Part shown: piece by piece, positions 40,599 to 49,062 of the stretch
How the letters are laid out: every line of letters starts with the position of its first letter
Numbering within the stretch: position 1 is the stretch's first letter
Assembly: GCA_030040965.1 (NCBI GenBank)
Contig: JASHOT010000108.1
Span: 1-49,185 of the forward strand
DNA from: Candidatus Sulfotelmatobacter sp.
GTDB lineage: Bacteria > Acidobacteriota > Terriglobia > Terriglobales > Acidobacteriaceae
Length of the DNA stretch: 49,185 nt
Direction of reading: 5' to 3'
Program-made: the position numbers and the translations under genes
The notes under the pieces: generated by a model
Told to the model about the DNA's origin: nothing
The model's database searches: none
The model's input: the letters and a program-made list of their open reading frames with translations, nothing else

Positions 40599-42167
40599 AT
40601 GCCAGTCTCACGGAAGTGGTGTCTTTTCTTCGCGGCCTCTCTCGTCGCAACTTTCTCAACCTTCGTCACCGCACAAGATGATTCGCAGAGCCTGGGCGAC
40701 ATCGCCCGGCACCTGCGCAAGGAAACCAGCGACGAAGTGCGCATGACCGATGCCGACACCAAGCGCCTGTTCGAGTCGGTCGACAAGATTTTCGACTTCG
40801 CCGCACAAGATTCCGGCATGCCCAAGCACGCCACCGTGAAGCGCCAGATGGTCGGCAAGGCCGACGTCGAAAAATACACGACCGGCCGCATGGCCAAAGA
40901 GGAATTCACCCAGCGCTTCGCGCAGGCCGAGCTGAGCATGAAAAAGCTCGGATTTATTCCGCGCGACTTCAAACTGCGCGAGTTCCTCGTCAAATCTCAG
41001 GGACAGGAGATCGCCGGCTACTACGACGAAGACACCAAGACCATTTCGCTGCTAAACTGGGTTCCGCTCGACAAGCAGGAGCCGATTCTCGCCCACGAAC
41101 TCACCCACGCCCTGCAGGATCAGAACTACGACCTGAAAAAGTGGATGATGGCCGCGCTCCATCCCGGCAAGAAAGATGATTCGAACGACGATGGCGCCAC
41201 CGCGCGCAAGGCCGTGGTCGAAGGCCAGGCCATGGTGGTTTACGTCGATTACCTGCTGGCGCCCTTCGATCGCAGCCTTGCCGACACTCCCGACGTCATC
41301 TACCAGATGGAAGAGCCGGCGGTGAAAGCCGTGGTCGATTCGCAGATGATGCACGATGCGCCCATGATTCTGCGCGAATCCGGATCGTTCGCCTATAACG
41401 ACGGCCTGATCTTCGAAGGCGAGCTTCTGCACAAGGGCGGCAAAGACATGGCGTTTGCCGGCGCCTTTACGCGTCCGCCGCAGAATTCCCATGAAATCCT
41501 GCATCCCGACGCCTACATCAACAGCGAAAAAACGCCGCGCGTCGCCGTTCCCGATCTCCAGAATGTTCTGGCGGGTGAATACGCGGTTTGCGACTCCGGC
41601 GGCGTAGGCGAACTTGACGTCCGCGCGCTGCTTAAGCAATACGGCGAACGCAAAATCGCCGACAATCTCTCGTCGGATTGGCAGGGCGGAGCCTACGTCA
41701 CCTATCTGCACAAAGACAAGACTTTGGCCACGGCCACGACCGCGGACCTCGCGCTGCTCTACGTTTCGAAATGGAAAACGCCACAGTCCGCCGAACGCTT
41801 TGCGCGTTTTTACGCCAACGCAGTTGGCAGCCGCTACTCCAGCGCTACGGTGCAATCGGCCTCGTCATGCAGCGAGAATTGTCCCCTCTCGACCGCGCAA
41901 TTTCAGACCGAAGAAGGCCCGGTGATCGTCGAACGCTGGAGCGATAACAGCGTCGTCGTCTCCGAAGGCTTCGACACGGCCGTGGCCACGAAAGTTCATG
42001 CCGCCGTGCGCGATGGCGCTTCCGGACTCCGCGCAGAAAACGAACTTCAGAATGTGCGCGAAAACGAAATCGGCCTCGGCCTGTACAACATTCCCGCCTT
42101 CCGCCGCTTCGCCGAGCAGATCGGCCAGCAGATCGCACAAGAGATGTTAGCGAACTCGCGCCCGTAA
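40599..42167 (+). CDS. Exported HExxH putative metallopeptidase with SLGDxAR head
   Basis: 522-residue protein. A signal peptide (MPVSRKWCLFFAASLVATFS, cleaved near VTAQ) is followed by QSLGDIARHLRKE, the same head as the gene at 19380. Downstream, EPILAHELTHALQDQNYDL carries HELTH (residues 166-170), and VVEGQAM (Glu208) offers the third zinc ligand expected of gluzincin-type enzymes, about 38 residues later. A Cys pair (SCSENC, about residues 423-428) may form a disulfide. I do not know the family name; probable envelope peptidase. It is preceded by GGGCGGAG about 7 bases before the ATG. It stands alone between a TPR gene and a small anchored gene. Confidence 0.8.
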   Translation: MPVSRKWCLFFAASLVATFSTFVTAQDDSQSLGDIARHLRKETSDEVRMTDADTKRLFESVDKIFDFAAQDSGMPKHATVKRQMVGKADVEKYTTGRMAKEEFTQRFAQAELSMKKLGFIPRDFKLREFLVKSQGQEIAGYYDEDTKTISLLNWVPLDKQEPILAHELTHALQDQNYDLKKWMMAALHPGKKDDSNDDGATARKAVVEGQAMVVYVDYLLAPFDRSLADTPDVIYQMEEPAVKAVVDSQMMHDAPMILRESGSFAYNDGLIFEGELLHKGGKDMAFAGAFTRPPQNSHEILHPDAYINSEKTPRVAVPDLQNVLAGEYAVCDSGGVGELDVRALLKQYGERKIADNLSSDWQGGAYVTYLHKDKTLATATTADLALLYVSKWKTPQSAERFARFYANAVGSRYSSATVQSASSCSENCPLSTAQFQTEEGPVIVERWSDNSVVVSEGFDTAVATKVHAAVRDGASGLRAENELQNVRENEIGLGLYNIPAFRRFAEQIGQQIAQEMLANSRP

Positions 42168-42309
42168 CCGTTTGTCGTCGTCCTGAGCAAAGCCTCTCTT
42201 GCACAGCGAAGAGCCTGCCCTGAGAGAACGAAGCAGCCGAACCGGATCCGAGCGAGCCGCGCGTTTGCGTCTTTGAGCCTGCACCGCGAGGAGGACAAAG
42301 ATTAGCCGG

Positions 42310-42924
42310 ATGAGAACGATTTTCACCAAGGCCAGACAATTGCAATGGATAATCCCTATGGTGGGATTGGTCTTTGTGTACTTAGCCTGCCTCTTTGTAC
42401 ACTCGGGCAAAAAGCCTGTTGCTCCTGCGGTTCCCGTCGTTTCTAGCTGTAAGAAACTGGGGCCCGGAATGAGAAGGATGGGGCCCGAATGGAGAAGGAC
42501 CGGGCCGGTGGTGTTTCAGTTCGATGTCCCAACAGAAGGCTTCGTGATCGAGAGCGGTCCTTCCGATATGCCATCAGACGGTTTTACCCTTATACGCAGG
42601 AACAGCGGGTCCTTCTTGAATATTACGTGGGACGCCCCGGGAAATGAGATGCTGCAAACAAGGCCTCCTATCCCTCCTGCGCTCTTTTCCGGGCCAGCAG
42701 TGAATCGAAAGGTTCTTACTGACGAAGGATTCCCGGTCGGTGAGGATTCCTGGGGATATTGGGACGACACAGAATTTTGGCGGCATGTTCGGCTTCGGGG
42801 ATATGTTGTCGCAAGATACGGTTCGATCAAACCGGGCGAAGGCTATGGCTCGGTGCACCAAAAAGAAGCGGAGCTCTTCGACCGAATTATTAACTCGGTC
42901 TGTATGACGTCCGATGCACCATAA
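42310..42924 (+). CDS. Membrane-anchored hypothetical protein with tandem repeat
   Basis: 204-residue protein with one N-terminal membrane segment (LQWIIPMVGLVFVYLACLFVHSG), a linker, then a tandem imperfect heptapeptide LGPGMRR/MGPEWRR/TGPVVFQ. This results from a 21-bp DNA duplication (42459-42479 and 42480-42500). The rest is a beta-rich soluble domain (FVIESGPSDMPSDGFTLIRR, WGYWDDTEFWRHVRLRGYV) ending in an amphipathic helix. Base composition is lower in G+C than the neighbouring genes, and codon use differs, which may indicate recent acquisition. I recognise no family. No strong ribosome-binding site; GGAGGA occurs about 15 bases upstream. Confidence 0.6.
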   Translation: MRTIFTKARQLQWIIPMVGLVFVYLACLFVHSGKKPVAPAVPVVSSCKKLGPGMRRMGPEWRRTGPVVFQFDVPTEGFVIESGPSDMPSDGFTLIRRNSGSFLNITWDAPGNEMLQTRPPIPPALFSGPAVNRKVLTDEGFPVGEDSWGYWDDTEFWRHVRLRGYVVARYGSIKPGEGYGSVHQKEAELFDRIINSVCMTSDAP

Positions 42925-43086
42925 TTCTGAACGGCTGGGCTCTCGGATCGCCGCAGTCTACAAGAAAGCCTTTTGGTCTGCCAAAAGAGAACCTCCACTG
43001 GACCATTCTCCAACCGCCCATTTCCCTTTTCCCGCCGCTTGAGTACCATGTTGTTCAGCTTTTTCATTCCACATCACACTTAAACC

Positions 43087-43566
43087 ATGGCCGATATCAC
43101 CCTCCGCGTCAACGGAAGTGAACGAAAAGTCAGCGTCGCGCCGGAAGCGCCTCTGCTCTGGGTTCTGCGCGACACGCTCGAACTCACAGGCACAAAATTC
43201 GGCTGCGGCGCAGGATTGTGCGGCGCCTGCACCGTTCATGTCGAAGGCAACGCGATTCGCTCGTGCTCGACTCCCGTCTCCCAGGTCGCAGGCAAGAGCA
43301 TCACGACCATCGAAGGCCTGAGTGCCAAGGGACTGCACGTTCTGCAACAAGCGTGGCTCGCCGAAGAAGTTCCGCAGTGCGGCTATTGCCAGACGGGCCA
43401 GATCATGTCGGCCGCCGCACTGCTCGCCAAAACTCCGAATCCCACCGACGACGAGATCATCAAGGCGATGAACGGCAACCTCTGCCGCTGCGGAACCTAC
43501 GAGCGCATCCGCAAAGCCATCCATCGCGCCGCGTCGAACGTCAGCGCTAGCGGAGCCGCCCGATGA
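43087..43566 (+). CDS. 2Fe-2S subunit of molybdenum hydroxylase (IorA type), copy 2
   Basis: 159-residue paralogue of the subunit at 34470-34955. Both clusters are intact: Cys40, Cys45, Cys48 and Cys60 ([15 protein letters not shown]), then Cys98, Cys101 ([12 protein letters not shown]), and the NLCRCG pair. The residue at position 103 is Thr instead of the extra Cys in copy 1. Its stop codon overlaps the ATG of the large subunit (ATGA at 43563-43566), so the two are translationally coupled. No obvious ribosome-binding site precedes the ATG. No FAD subunit is encoded next to it. Confidence 0.94.
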   Translation: MADITLRVNGSERKVSVAPEAPLLWVLRDTLELTGTKFGCGAGLCGACTVHVEGNAIRSCSTPVSQVAGKSITTIEGLSAKGLHVLQQAWLAEEVPQCGYCQTGQIMSAAALLAKTPNPTDDEIIKAMNGNLCRCGTYERIRKAIHRAASNVSASGAAR

Positions 43567-45692
43567 GCCCAGTCTCCCGCCGTCAATTCGTTGCCATCGG
43601 CGGCGCAGCCGGAGCCGGCCTCGTCATCGGCTTTTATCTTCCTCACAAGAATTCAAGCGCCGAAGTCTTCTCGCCCAATGCCTACCTCCGCATCACGCCC
43701 GACAATAAAGTCACAATCGTCTGCGCGCGCTCCGAGATGGGCCAGGGCGTTCGCACCGCACTTCCCATGATTCTGGCCGAAGAACTCGAGGCCGACTGGA
43801 AGCAGATTGAAATCGAACAGGCTGGAGCGAGCACTCTCTTCGGCGATCAAACCACCGGCGGCAGCGCCAGCGTTCGCACCACCTGGGATCCCATGCGCAA
43901 AGCCGGCGCCCAGGCGCGCGAAATGCTGATTTCCGCCGCAGCCCTAACCTGGGGCGTGCCGCGCTCCGGCTGCACCGCCGAGTCCGGACGCATCAAGCAC
44001 GCCCCTTCCAATCGCAGCCTGACCTACGGCGAACTTGTCGCCCAAGCATCAACTCTGCCCATTCCCACCGACGTTCCGCTCAAGCAAAGCAAAGACTACA
44101 AAATCGTCGGCCAGCGACTGGCGCGTGTCGATTCGCTTGCCAAAGTGAAAGGCGAGGCCGTCTTCGGCATCGACTTTCGCATGCCTGGCATGAAGTTCGC
44201 GCTGCTCTCGCGCTGCCCTGTGATCGGAGGCAAAGTCTCCGCCTTCGACGACAAAGATTCGAAAAAAGTTTTCGGCGTAAGCTACGTCGGCAAAATCAGC
44301 GACTCCGCCGTCGCCGTCGTCGCCGACAATGTATGGGGCGCGATGGAAGGCCGCCGCGTACTCAACGTCACCTGGGACGAGGGCCCCAACAAAGATCTCG
44401 ATACGGCCGCCGTCGTCGCGTCGTTAAAACAGGCAGCATCCAAGAAAGCCGCGAATATTTATTCCGCCGGCGATCCCGCCAAAACCGCAGGCCGAAAGAT
44501 CTCCGCCGAGTACCAGTTGCCCTTCATGGCTCACGCGCCGATGGAACCCGGCAACTGCACCGCCCATTATCAGGGCGGTAAGTGCGAACTCTGGGCGCCA
44601 ACACAAGTTCCGCAGGATTGCCGCGATTCGGTCGCACAAGCCGTCGGCCTCGATCCCGATCAGGTAAAGGTGAACGTCACTCTCATGGGAGGAGGCTTCG
44701 GCCGCCGCCTCGAACACGACTATGCTGTTGAAGCTGCGCTCGTTTCGAAGGCGATCAATGCCCCGGTAAAAGTGATCTGGACGCGGGAAGACGAAATGCG
44801 CTTCTCGACCTATCGTCCCGCCAGCCTGCATCAACTCCACGCGACCGTCGACGGATCCGGATTTCCCATCGCGCTCACGCATCGCATCATCGCGCCCTCC
44901 ATCAGCGGGCAAAAGGGCCAGCCCGGTCCAAACGGAGTCGATCCCGATTTGCCCGACGAAGCGGGCCCAGTCTATGGCATCCCCAACTATGCGATCGACT
45001 ACGTCCTGACCGAAACGCCCGTCCCGCTCGGCTGGATGCGCTCGGTCTATGCACTGCAGGCCGCGTTCGCGCTCGAGAGCTTCATCGACGAACTTGCCGT
45101 CGCAGCAAACAAAGATCCGCTCGCATATCGCCTGCATCTGCTCGAAAAAGATCAGGACCTGCCATACTTCACGACGACCTGGAAGACGGGGCGCATGCGC
45201 GGAGTCCTCAAGCTCGCCGCTGAAAAAGCAGCATGGGACAAGCCGCTTCCCGCCGGCCGCTATCGCGGCATCGCCTGTTTCGGATGTTTCGCGTCTTATA
45301 TGGCCGAAGTCGTCGAAATCTCAATGGACGGTGGGCAAACGGAAAATGCCCAGCCGAAAATTCATCGCGTGGTCGCAGCAGTCGATTGCGGCCAGGTCGT
45401 GAATCCCAGCATTCTCGAGCAGCAGATTCAGGGCGGCGTCATTTACGCGCTTACCAACGCTCTGCGCGCAAAAATCACCGTCGAGAAAGGCCGCGTCGTG
45501 CAGGGCAACTTCGACGACTATTCTCCGTTGCGCATGGATGAAACGCCGACGGTCGAAGTCTATGCCGTCTCGAGCACCGAAGCCCCGACCGGAATCGGCG
45601 AACCGTCAGTACCGCCCGTCGCGCCGGGGCTGTGCAATGCGATTTACGCGGCAACAAAAAAGAGAATTCGCTCGCTGCCGATTCTCAGCTGA
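43563..45692 (+). CDS. Tat-exported molybdopterin hydroxylase large subunit (IorB/xanthine-dehydrogenase family), copy 2
   Basis: 709-residue molybdenum-cofactor subunit with a short twin-arginine leader ([19 protein letters not shown]). Matching family blocks are [58 protein letters not shown], and [20 protein letters not shown] with the catalytic Glu. It starts four bases before the end of the 2Fe-2S gene. Compared with copy 1, the N-terminal extension is shorter and several loops differ (an extra TENAQPKI segment near the end), so the substrate could differ. The product is probably folded with its cofactor and small subunit before Tat export. A double hairpin follows at 45707-45746. Confidence 0.93.
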   Translation: MSPVSRRQFVAIGGAAGAGLVIGFYLPHKNSSAEVFSPNAYLRITPDNKVTIVCARSEMGQGVRTALPMILAEELEADWKQIEIEQAGASTLFGDQTTGGSASVRTTWDPMRKAGAQAREMLISAAALTWGVPRSGCTAESGRIKHAPSNRSLTYGELVAQASTLPIPTDVPLKQSKDYKIVGQRLARVDSLAKVKGEAVFGIDFRMPGMKFALLSRCPVIGGKVSAFDDKDSKKVFGVSYVGKISDSAVAVVADNVWGAMEGRRVLNVTWDEGPNKDLDTAAVVASLKQAASKKAANIYSAGDPAKTAGRKISAEYQLPFMAHAPMEPGNCTAHYQGGKCELWAPTQVPQDCRDSVAQAVGLDPDQVKVNVTLMGGGFGRRLEHDYAVEAALVSKAINAPVKVIWTREDEMRFSTYRPASLHQLHATVDGSGFPIALTHRIIAPSISGQKGQPGPNGVDPDLPDEAGPVYGIPNYAIDYVLTETPVPLGWMRSVYALQAAFALESFIDELAVAANKDPLAYRLHLLEKDQDLPYFTTTWKTGRMRGVLKLAAEKAAWDKPLPAGRYRGIACFGCFASYMAEVVEISMDGGQTENAQPKIHRVVAAVDCGQVVNPSILEQQIQGGVIYALTNALRAKITVEKGRVVQGNFDDYSPLRMDETPTVEVYAVSSTEAPTGIGEPSVPPVAPGLCNAIYAATKKRIRSLPILS

Positions 45693-45706
45693 TCGGGGGA
45701 ATGTAG

Positions 45707-45746
45707 GGACAGCCGCCCTCGGCTGTCCGGCGGAGCGAAGCTCCGC
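45707..45746 (+). terminator. Double hairpin after the Mo-hydroxylase operon
   Basis: First hairpin GGACAGCCG (45707-45715), loop, CGGCTGTCC (45720-45728). Second hairpin GCGGAGC (45730-45736), loop GAA, GCTCCGC (45740-45746), followed by ATTTTAAG. The gene stop is at 45692. The second stem with its T-rich tail is the better terminator. Confidence 0.55.
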
Positions 45747-45786
45747 ATTTTAAGTAATACAGCACCTCCTTTTTCTAGGAGCACCG

Positions 45787-46932
45787 ATGATTTCCAAATC
45801 GACTGCAGTTTTCTTGCTTTTCATTGCTCACTCGTTCGCCCAGACTCCTTTGTCATCTGTTCCGCCCGCGCGTCTCGCTCATCTTCGCCACGGCGTCAAT
45901 CTCAGCGCGTGGTTTGGCGGCGTTTGGGATCCCAAGGGATACACCAAAGAACATTTCGATACCTGGACCACGTCCTCCGACATTGCGCTGATCAAATCCG
46001 CCGGTTTCGATCACGTGCGACTCCCCATAAATCCGCAGCCGATGATGGATGCCATGCGGCGTGGCGCAGGCACCGAGTATTACGGCTACCTCGACGCGGC
46101 CGTAAAAATGATTCTCGATGCCGGGCTCGCCGTCGAACTCGACATGCACCCCGATTCCGATTTCAAGGCGAAACTTTCACAAGATGACTTCGTCGAGCGT
46201 TATGCCGACTATTGGCGCGGCCTGGCGCAGCATTACTCCTCTTGGGATTCGGAGCGAGTCTTCTTCGAAATTCTCAACGAACCGGAGATGCGCGATCCGT
46301 ATCGCTGGTACGGTGTCGAAACCAAGCTGGCCGCGGCGATTCGCCAGGCAGCGCCGACGCATACCATCATCGCCCCCGGCGCACGCTGGGACGACGACGA
46401 TGATCTGGTCTTCCTCGAGCCCCTGCGCGATCCCAACGTGATCTATGTTTTCCATTTCTATGAGCCGCACATCTTCACCCATCAGGGTGCGACCTGGGGA
46501 GCGTTTTACTGGCACTGGCTCCATGGACTGCACTATCCATCGTCTCCCGAAAACGCCGGGCAAGTTGCCACCGAACTTCCGGAAGCGCCCTTGCGCTTGT
46601 ACGTCATCCGCTACGGCCAGGATCACTGGGACGCAGACCGTATCGACACAGAAATCAGCCAGGCCGCCGATTGGGCGAAGAAAAACGGCGTCCCGCTCAT
46701 CTGCAATGAATTCGGTGTTTACCGTCGTGGAGTCGATCAGGGCCGCATCTATGGCGCCGATCCCGAAGACCGCGCCCGCTGGCTCAAAGACGTGCGCACA
46801 TCGCTCGAACGCCACAACATCGGCTGGGCGATGTGGGACTACTCCGACAACTTCGGAGTCGCCTCCAAGCAAGACGGTAACGCCGTGTTCGATGAAAGCG
46901 TGGTCAAAGCCCTCGGATTGAAAATGCCGTAA
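45787..46932 (+). CDS. Secreted glycoside hydrolase family 5 (cellulase-like)
   Basis: 381-residue enzyme with signal peptide MISKSTAVFLLFIAHSFAQ. The catalytic acid/base Glu165 lies in FFEILNEPEMRD and the nucleophile Glu308 in PLICNEFGVY, separated by the usual distance for the GH5 (beta/alpha)8 barrel. Other family residues include RHGVNLSAWF, VRLPINPQ, VYVFHFYEPHIFTHQGATW and GWAMWDY. Likely activity is hydrolysis of beta-1,4-glucan or a related polysaccharide in the periplasm or outside the cell. AGGAG lies 5-6 bases before the ATG. It is alone on its strand between the molybdo-hydroxylase and the yceD cluster. Confidence 0.9.
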   Translation: MISKSTAVFLLFIAHSFAQTPLSSVPPARLAHLRHGVNLSAWFGGVWDPKGYTKEHFDTWTTSSDIALIKSAGFDHVRLPINPQPMMDAMRRGAGTEYYGYLDAAVKMILDAGLAVELDMHPDSDFKAKLSQDDFVERYADYWRGLAQHYSSWDSERVFFEILNEPEMRDPYRWYGVETKLAAAIRQAAPTHTIIAPGARWDDDDDLVFLEPLRDPNVIYVFHFYEPHIFTHQGATWGAFYWHWLHGLHYPSSPENAGQVATELPEAPLRLYVIRYGQDHWDADRIDTEISQAADWAKKNGVPLICNEFGVYRRGVDQGRIYGADPEDRARWLKDVRTSLERHNIGWAMWDYSDNFGVASKQDGNAVFDESVVKALGLKMP

Positions 46933-47128
46933 AAACGGTGATCGGCCGGCGATCGCAGACCGGAAAGCTCTCCGATGTCAGCTACCCGCGAGCCCGCATT
47001 GTTGACTTTCTGTCTTCCTCGCCTTTATCCTAACTATTGCTCCTTGCGGTACTTACGCCGTTTTGGCGTGCTTCCGCGGACGGATCCAGCCAGCTTGGTT
47101 CGCCACGAATGCCGCGGAGGTTTTCGCG

Positions 47129-47680
47129 ATGTTCCTCGACATAAAAGATTTGGAAATTCATCCGCTCGATTTCGCGGAGAATTTTCCGCCCGGGGCCATC
47201 GATCTCGGCGGCGAGATACGCCAGCGCAGTCCGCTCGAGTCCGCCGGACGCGCCGAGGTCGTCGAGGAGCAACACGGCAAGCACCAGGTAATAAAGGATT
47301 TGCGTGTGCGCGGCCGGTTAGCGGCCGAGCTCGAGCTGCAGTGCGCTCGCTGCCTCGATCCGGTTCTGCAGAACGTGAACCGCGACTTCGAACTGCTTTA
47401 TCGTCCGCTTGGCGTCGATGCCGGCCGCGACGAGCTCTCGGTTACCGATGCCGAGGCCGAAATCGGCTATTATCAGGGAGACGGCGTCCTGCTCGAAGAC
47501 ATTTTGCGCGAGCAGGTCTTGCTGGCTTTGCCCGTCAAAATCACCTGCCGCCCGGACTGCAAGGGCCTGTGCCCGCAGTGCGGCAGGAATTTGAATCAGG
47601 AGCAGTGCTCCTGCTCAGCGGAACGAGAAGATCCGCGCTGGGAGGCTTTGAAGGACATCCGCAGCCGGCTGGAACACTAG
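47129..47680 (+). CDS. DUF177 (YceD-family) protein
   Basis: 183-residue protein. The start at 47129 (MFLDIKDLEIHPLDFAENFP) follows GGAGG with 8-base spacing; an upstream in-frame ATG at 47063 lacks it. The core has LELQCARCLDPVLQNVNRDFELL and the family Cys motif KITCRPDCKGLCPQCGRNLNQ, followed by QCSCS. YceD-family proteins are typically encoded just upstream of rpmF and plsX, as here, and in E. coli and plants are linked to 23S rRNA processing. The conserved order yceD-rpmF-plsX supports the assignment. A hairpin lies in the gap before rpmF at 47697-47729. Confidence 0.9.
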   Translation: MFLDIKDLEIHPLDFAENFPPGAIDLGGEIRQRSPLESAGRAEVVEEQHGKHQVIKDLRVRGRLAAELELQCARCLDPVLQNVNRDFELLYRPLGVDAGRDELSVTDAEAEIGYYQGDGVLLEDILREQVLLALPVKITCRPDCKGLCPQCGRNLNQEQCSCSAEREDPRWEALKDIRSRLEH

Positions 47681-47696
47681 CGCCCATCATGGGGTG

Positions 47697-47729
47697 CCCC
47701 ATGTCTGGCCGCTTTTGCCAGACGTGGGG
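47697..47729. repeat. Hairpin element, copy 2 of the CCCCA...TGGGG type
   Basis: CCCCATGTCTGGC (47697-47709), loop CGCTTTT, GCCAGACGTGGGG (47717-47729): a 13-bp stem with one T/G wobble-type mismatch. The related copy at 22185-22215 has stem CCCAGGTCTCGC and loop CGCCTTT. The two stems differ at several positions, changed on both sides so that pairing is kept. Confidence 0.7.
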
Positions 47730-47802
47730 ATTTTAGGTTCTATCAGTTCACTAGTCTTGAGCGGTCAGCGCTTGCGCGCCGCCAGAAGAAGGAATTCTAC
47801 AC

Positions 47803-47988
47803 ATGCCCAATCCAAAACGTCGCCACTCCCAGAAACGCACCTCCACCCGGCGCGCCCACGATGCCCTCAAAGGCCACAGCCTTTCCGAGTGCCCCAACTG
47901 TCACGAGAAAAAAATGCCCCACCGCGCCTGCCCCAAGTGCGGATACTATAAGGGCCGCGAAGTTCTCGACGTTGAGGAAGCCAGCTAG
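47803..47988 (+). CDS. rpmF: 50S ribosomal protein L32
   Basis: 61-residue basic protein of the large ribosomal subunit. It opens MPNPKRRHSQKRTSTRRAHD and has the zinc-ribbon Cys30, Cys33, Cys43 and Cys46 in SECPNCHEKKMPHRACPKCG, making it the C+ form of L32. AGAAGGAATTC precedes the ATG. It lies between yceD (DUF177) and plsX, which is the standard arrangement. The gap to yceD contains a hairpin at 47697-47729 and the gap to plsX is 12 bases. Confidence 0.97.
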   Translation: MPNPKRRHSQKRTSTRRAHDALKGHSLSECPNCHEKKMPHRACPKCGYYKGREVLDVEEAS

Positions 47989-48000
47989 TCCCCTATCGCC

Positions 48001-49053
48001 ATGCCTAGCGTGATCGCGCTGGATGCAATGGGTTCGGACCGCGCTCCCAAGCCTGAAATTGAGGGCGCGATTCACGCCGCTCGCCATTACGGCGTGCGCG
48101 TGTTGCTCATCGGCCCGCAGGAAATCGTCGAGGCGGAACTGCGTCGCCACTCGGCGGCCACGCGTCTGCCCATCGACATCGTCCACGCCAGCGAATTCAT
48201 CACCATGGAGGATAAGGTCGAGGCCATTCGCGCCAAGCGTGACAATTCCATGCGCGTCGGCCTGCGCCTGGTCCGCGAAGGCCGCGCCAACGGATTTGTC
48301 ACCGCCGGCAACACCGGCGCTGCCATGGCCACGGCCAAAATTGTGCTGGGCGCTGTTCCCGGTGTCGATCGGCCCGCGCTGGCCGCGGTTTTCCCAACTG
48401 CTCCCGGTAATCCTGCCATGTTGCTCGACGTCGGCGCGAACGTCGACTGCGAACCCGAAAACCTCGCGCAATTCGCGGTTATGGGCGACGTTTATTTCCG
48501 CGCCATGTTTGCGGCCAAACACGCAACTCCCGGTCCGCGGGTGGGAATCCTTTCCATTGGCGAAGAAGAATCCAAGGGCAACGAACTCACCCGCGAAGCC
48601 TTTCAGTTGCTCAAGCAGCTTCCGCTGAATTTCGTGGGCAACGTCGAAGGCCGCGACTTGTACAACGGACAGGTCGATGTCATCGTCGCCGACGGGTTTG
48701 TCGGCAACGTCGCGCTGAAGATTTCTGAAGGCGTGGCCAATCTTGTCCGTACCGCCTTGCGCGAATCTTTGAAGGCCACCATCACCCGCCAGGTCGGTGC
48801 CCTGCTCTCGCGCAGCGCTTTCACGGATTTCAAAAAGCGCCTCGACCATACCGAGTACGGTGGCGCGCCTCTGCTCGGAGTCAAAGGCGTCTGCATCATC
48901 ACCCACGGATCTTCGAACGCCAACGCGATGAAGAACGCAATTCGCGTCGCGGCCGAATTCTCCCAGCGCGGCATCAACGACTCGATTGAGCGCGGCCTGG
49001 CCGCTCTGCACCCGGCTCCGGTAGAAGCCGAAGCTGCACAAACCAGGAATTGA
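48001..49053 (+). CDS. plsX: Phosphate acyltransferase PlsX
   Basis: 350-residue soluble enzyme converting acyl-ACP to acyl phosphate for phospholipid synthesis. It opens [20 protein letters not shown] and then has [54 protein letters not shown], and [15 protein letters not shown], as in Pls[22 protein letters not shown] appears near the C-terminus. The ATG is 12 bases after the rpmF stop codon, so the cluster is probably one operon with yceD. Unlike in many bacteria, fabH does not obviously follow: the next frame is a DUF4279-like gene. Confidence 0.96.
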   Translation: MPSVIALDAMGSDRAPKPEIEGAIHAARHYGVRVLLIGPQEIVEAELRRHSAATRLPIDIVHASEFITMEDKVEAIRAKRDNSMRVGLRLVREGRANGFVTAGNTGAAMATAKIVLGAVPGVDRPALAAVFPTAPGNPAMLLDVGANVDCEPENLAQFAVMGDVYFRAMFAAKHATPGPRVGILSIGEEESKGNELTREAFQLLKQLPLNFVGNVEGRDLYNGQVDVIVADGFVGNVALKISEGVANLVRTALRESLKATITRQVGALLSRSAFTDFKKRLDHTEYGGAPLLGVKGVCIITHGSSNANAMKNAIRVAAEFSQRGINDSIERGLAALHPAPVEAEAAQTRN

Positions 49054-49062
49054 CCATCCGTC

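Noticed and set aside
46975-47736. 253-codon plus-strand frame overlapping the DUF177 gene
   Set aside because: It reads a different frame of yceD, with Arg/Pro-rich composition; the DUF177 frame has conserved motifs and a ribosome-binding site.
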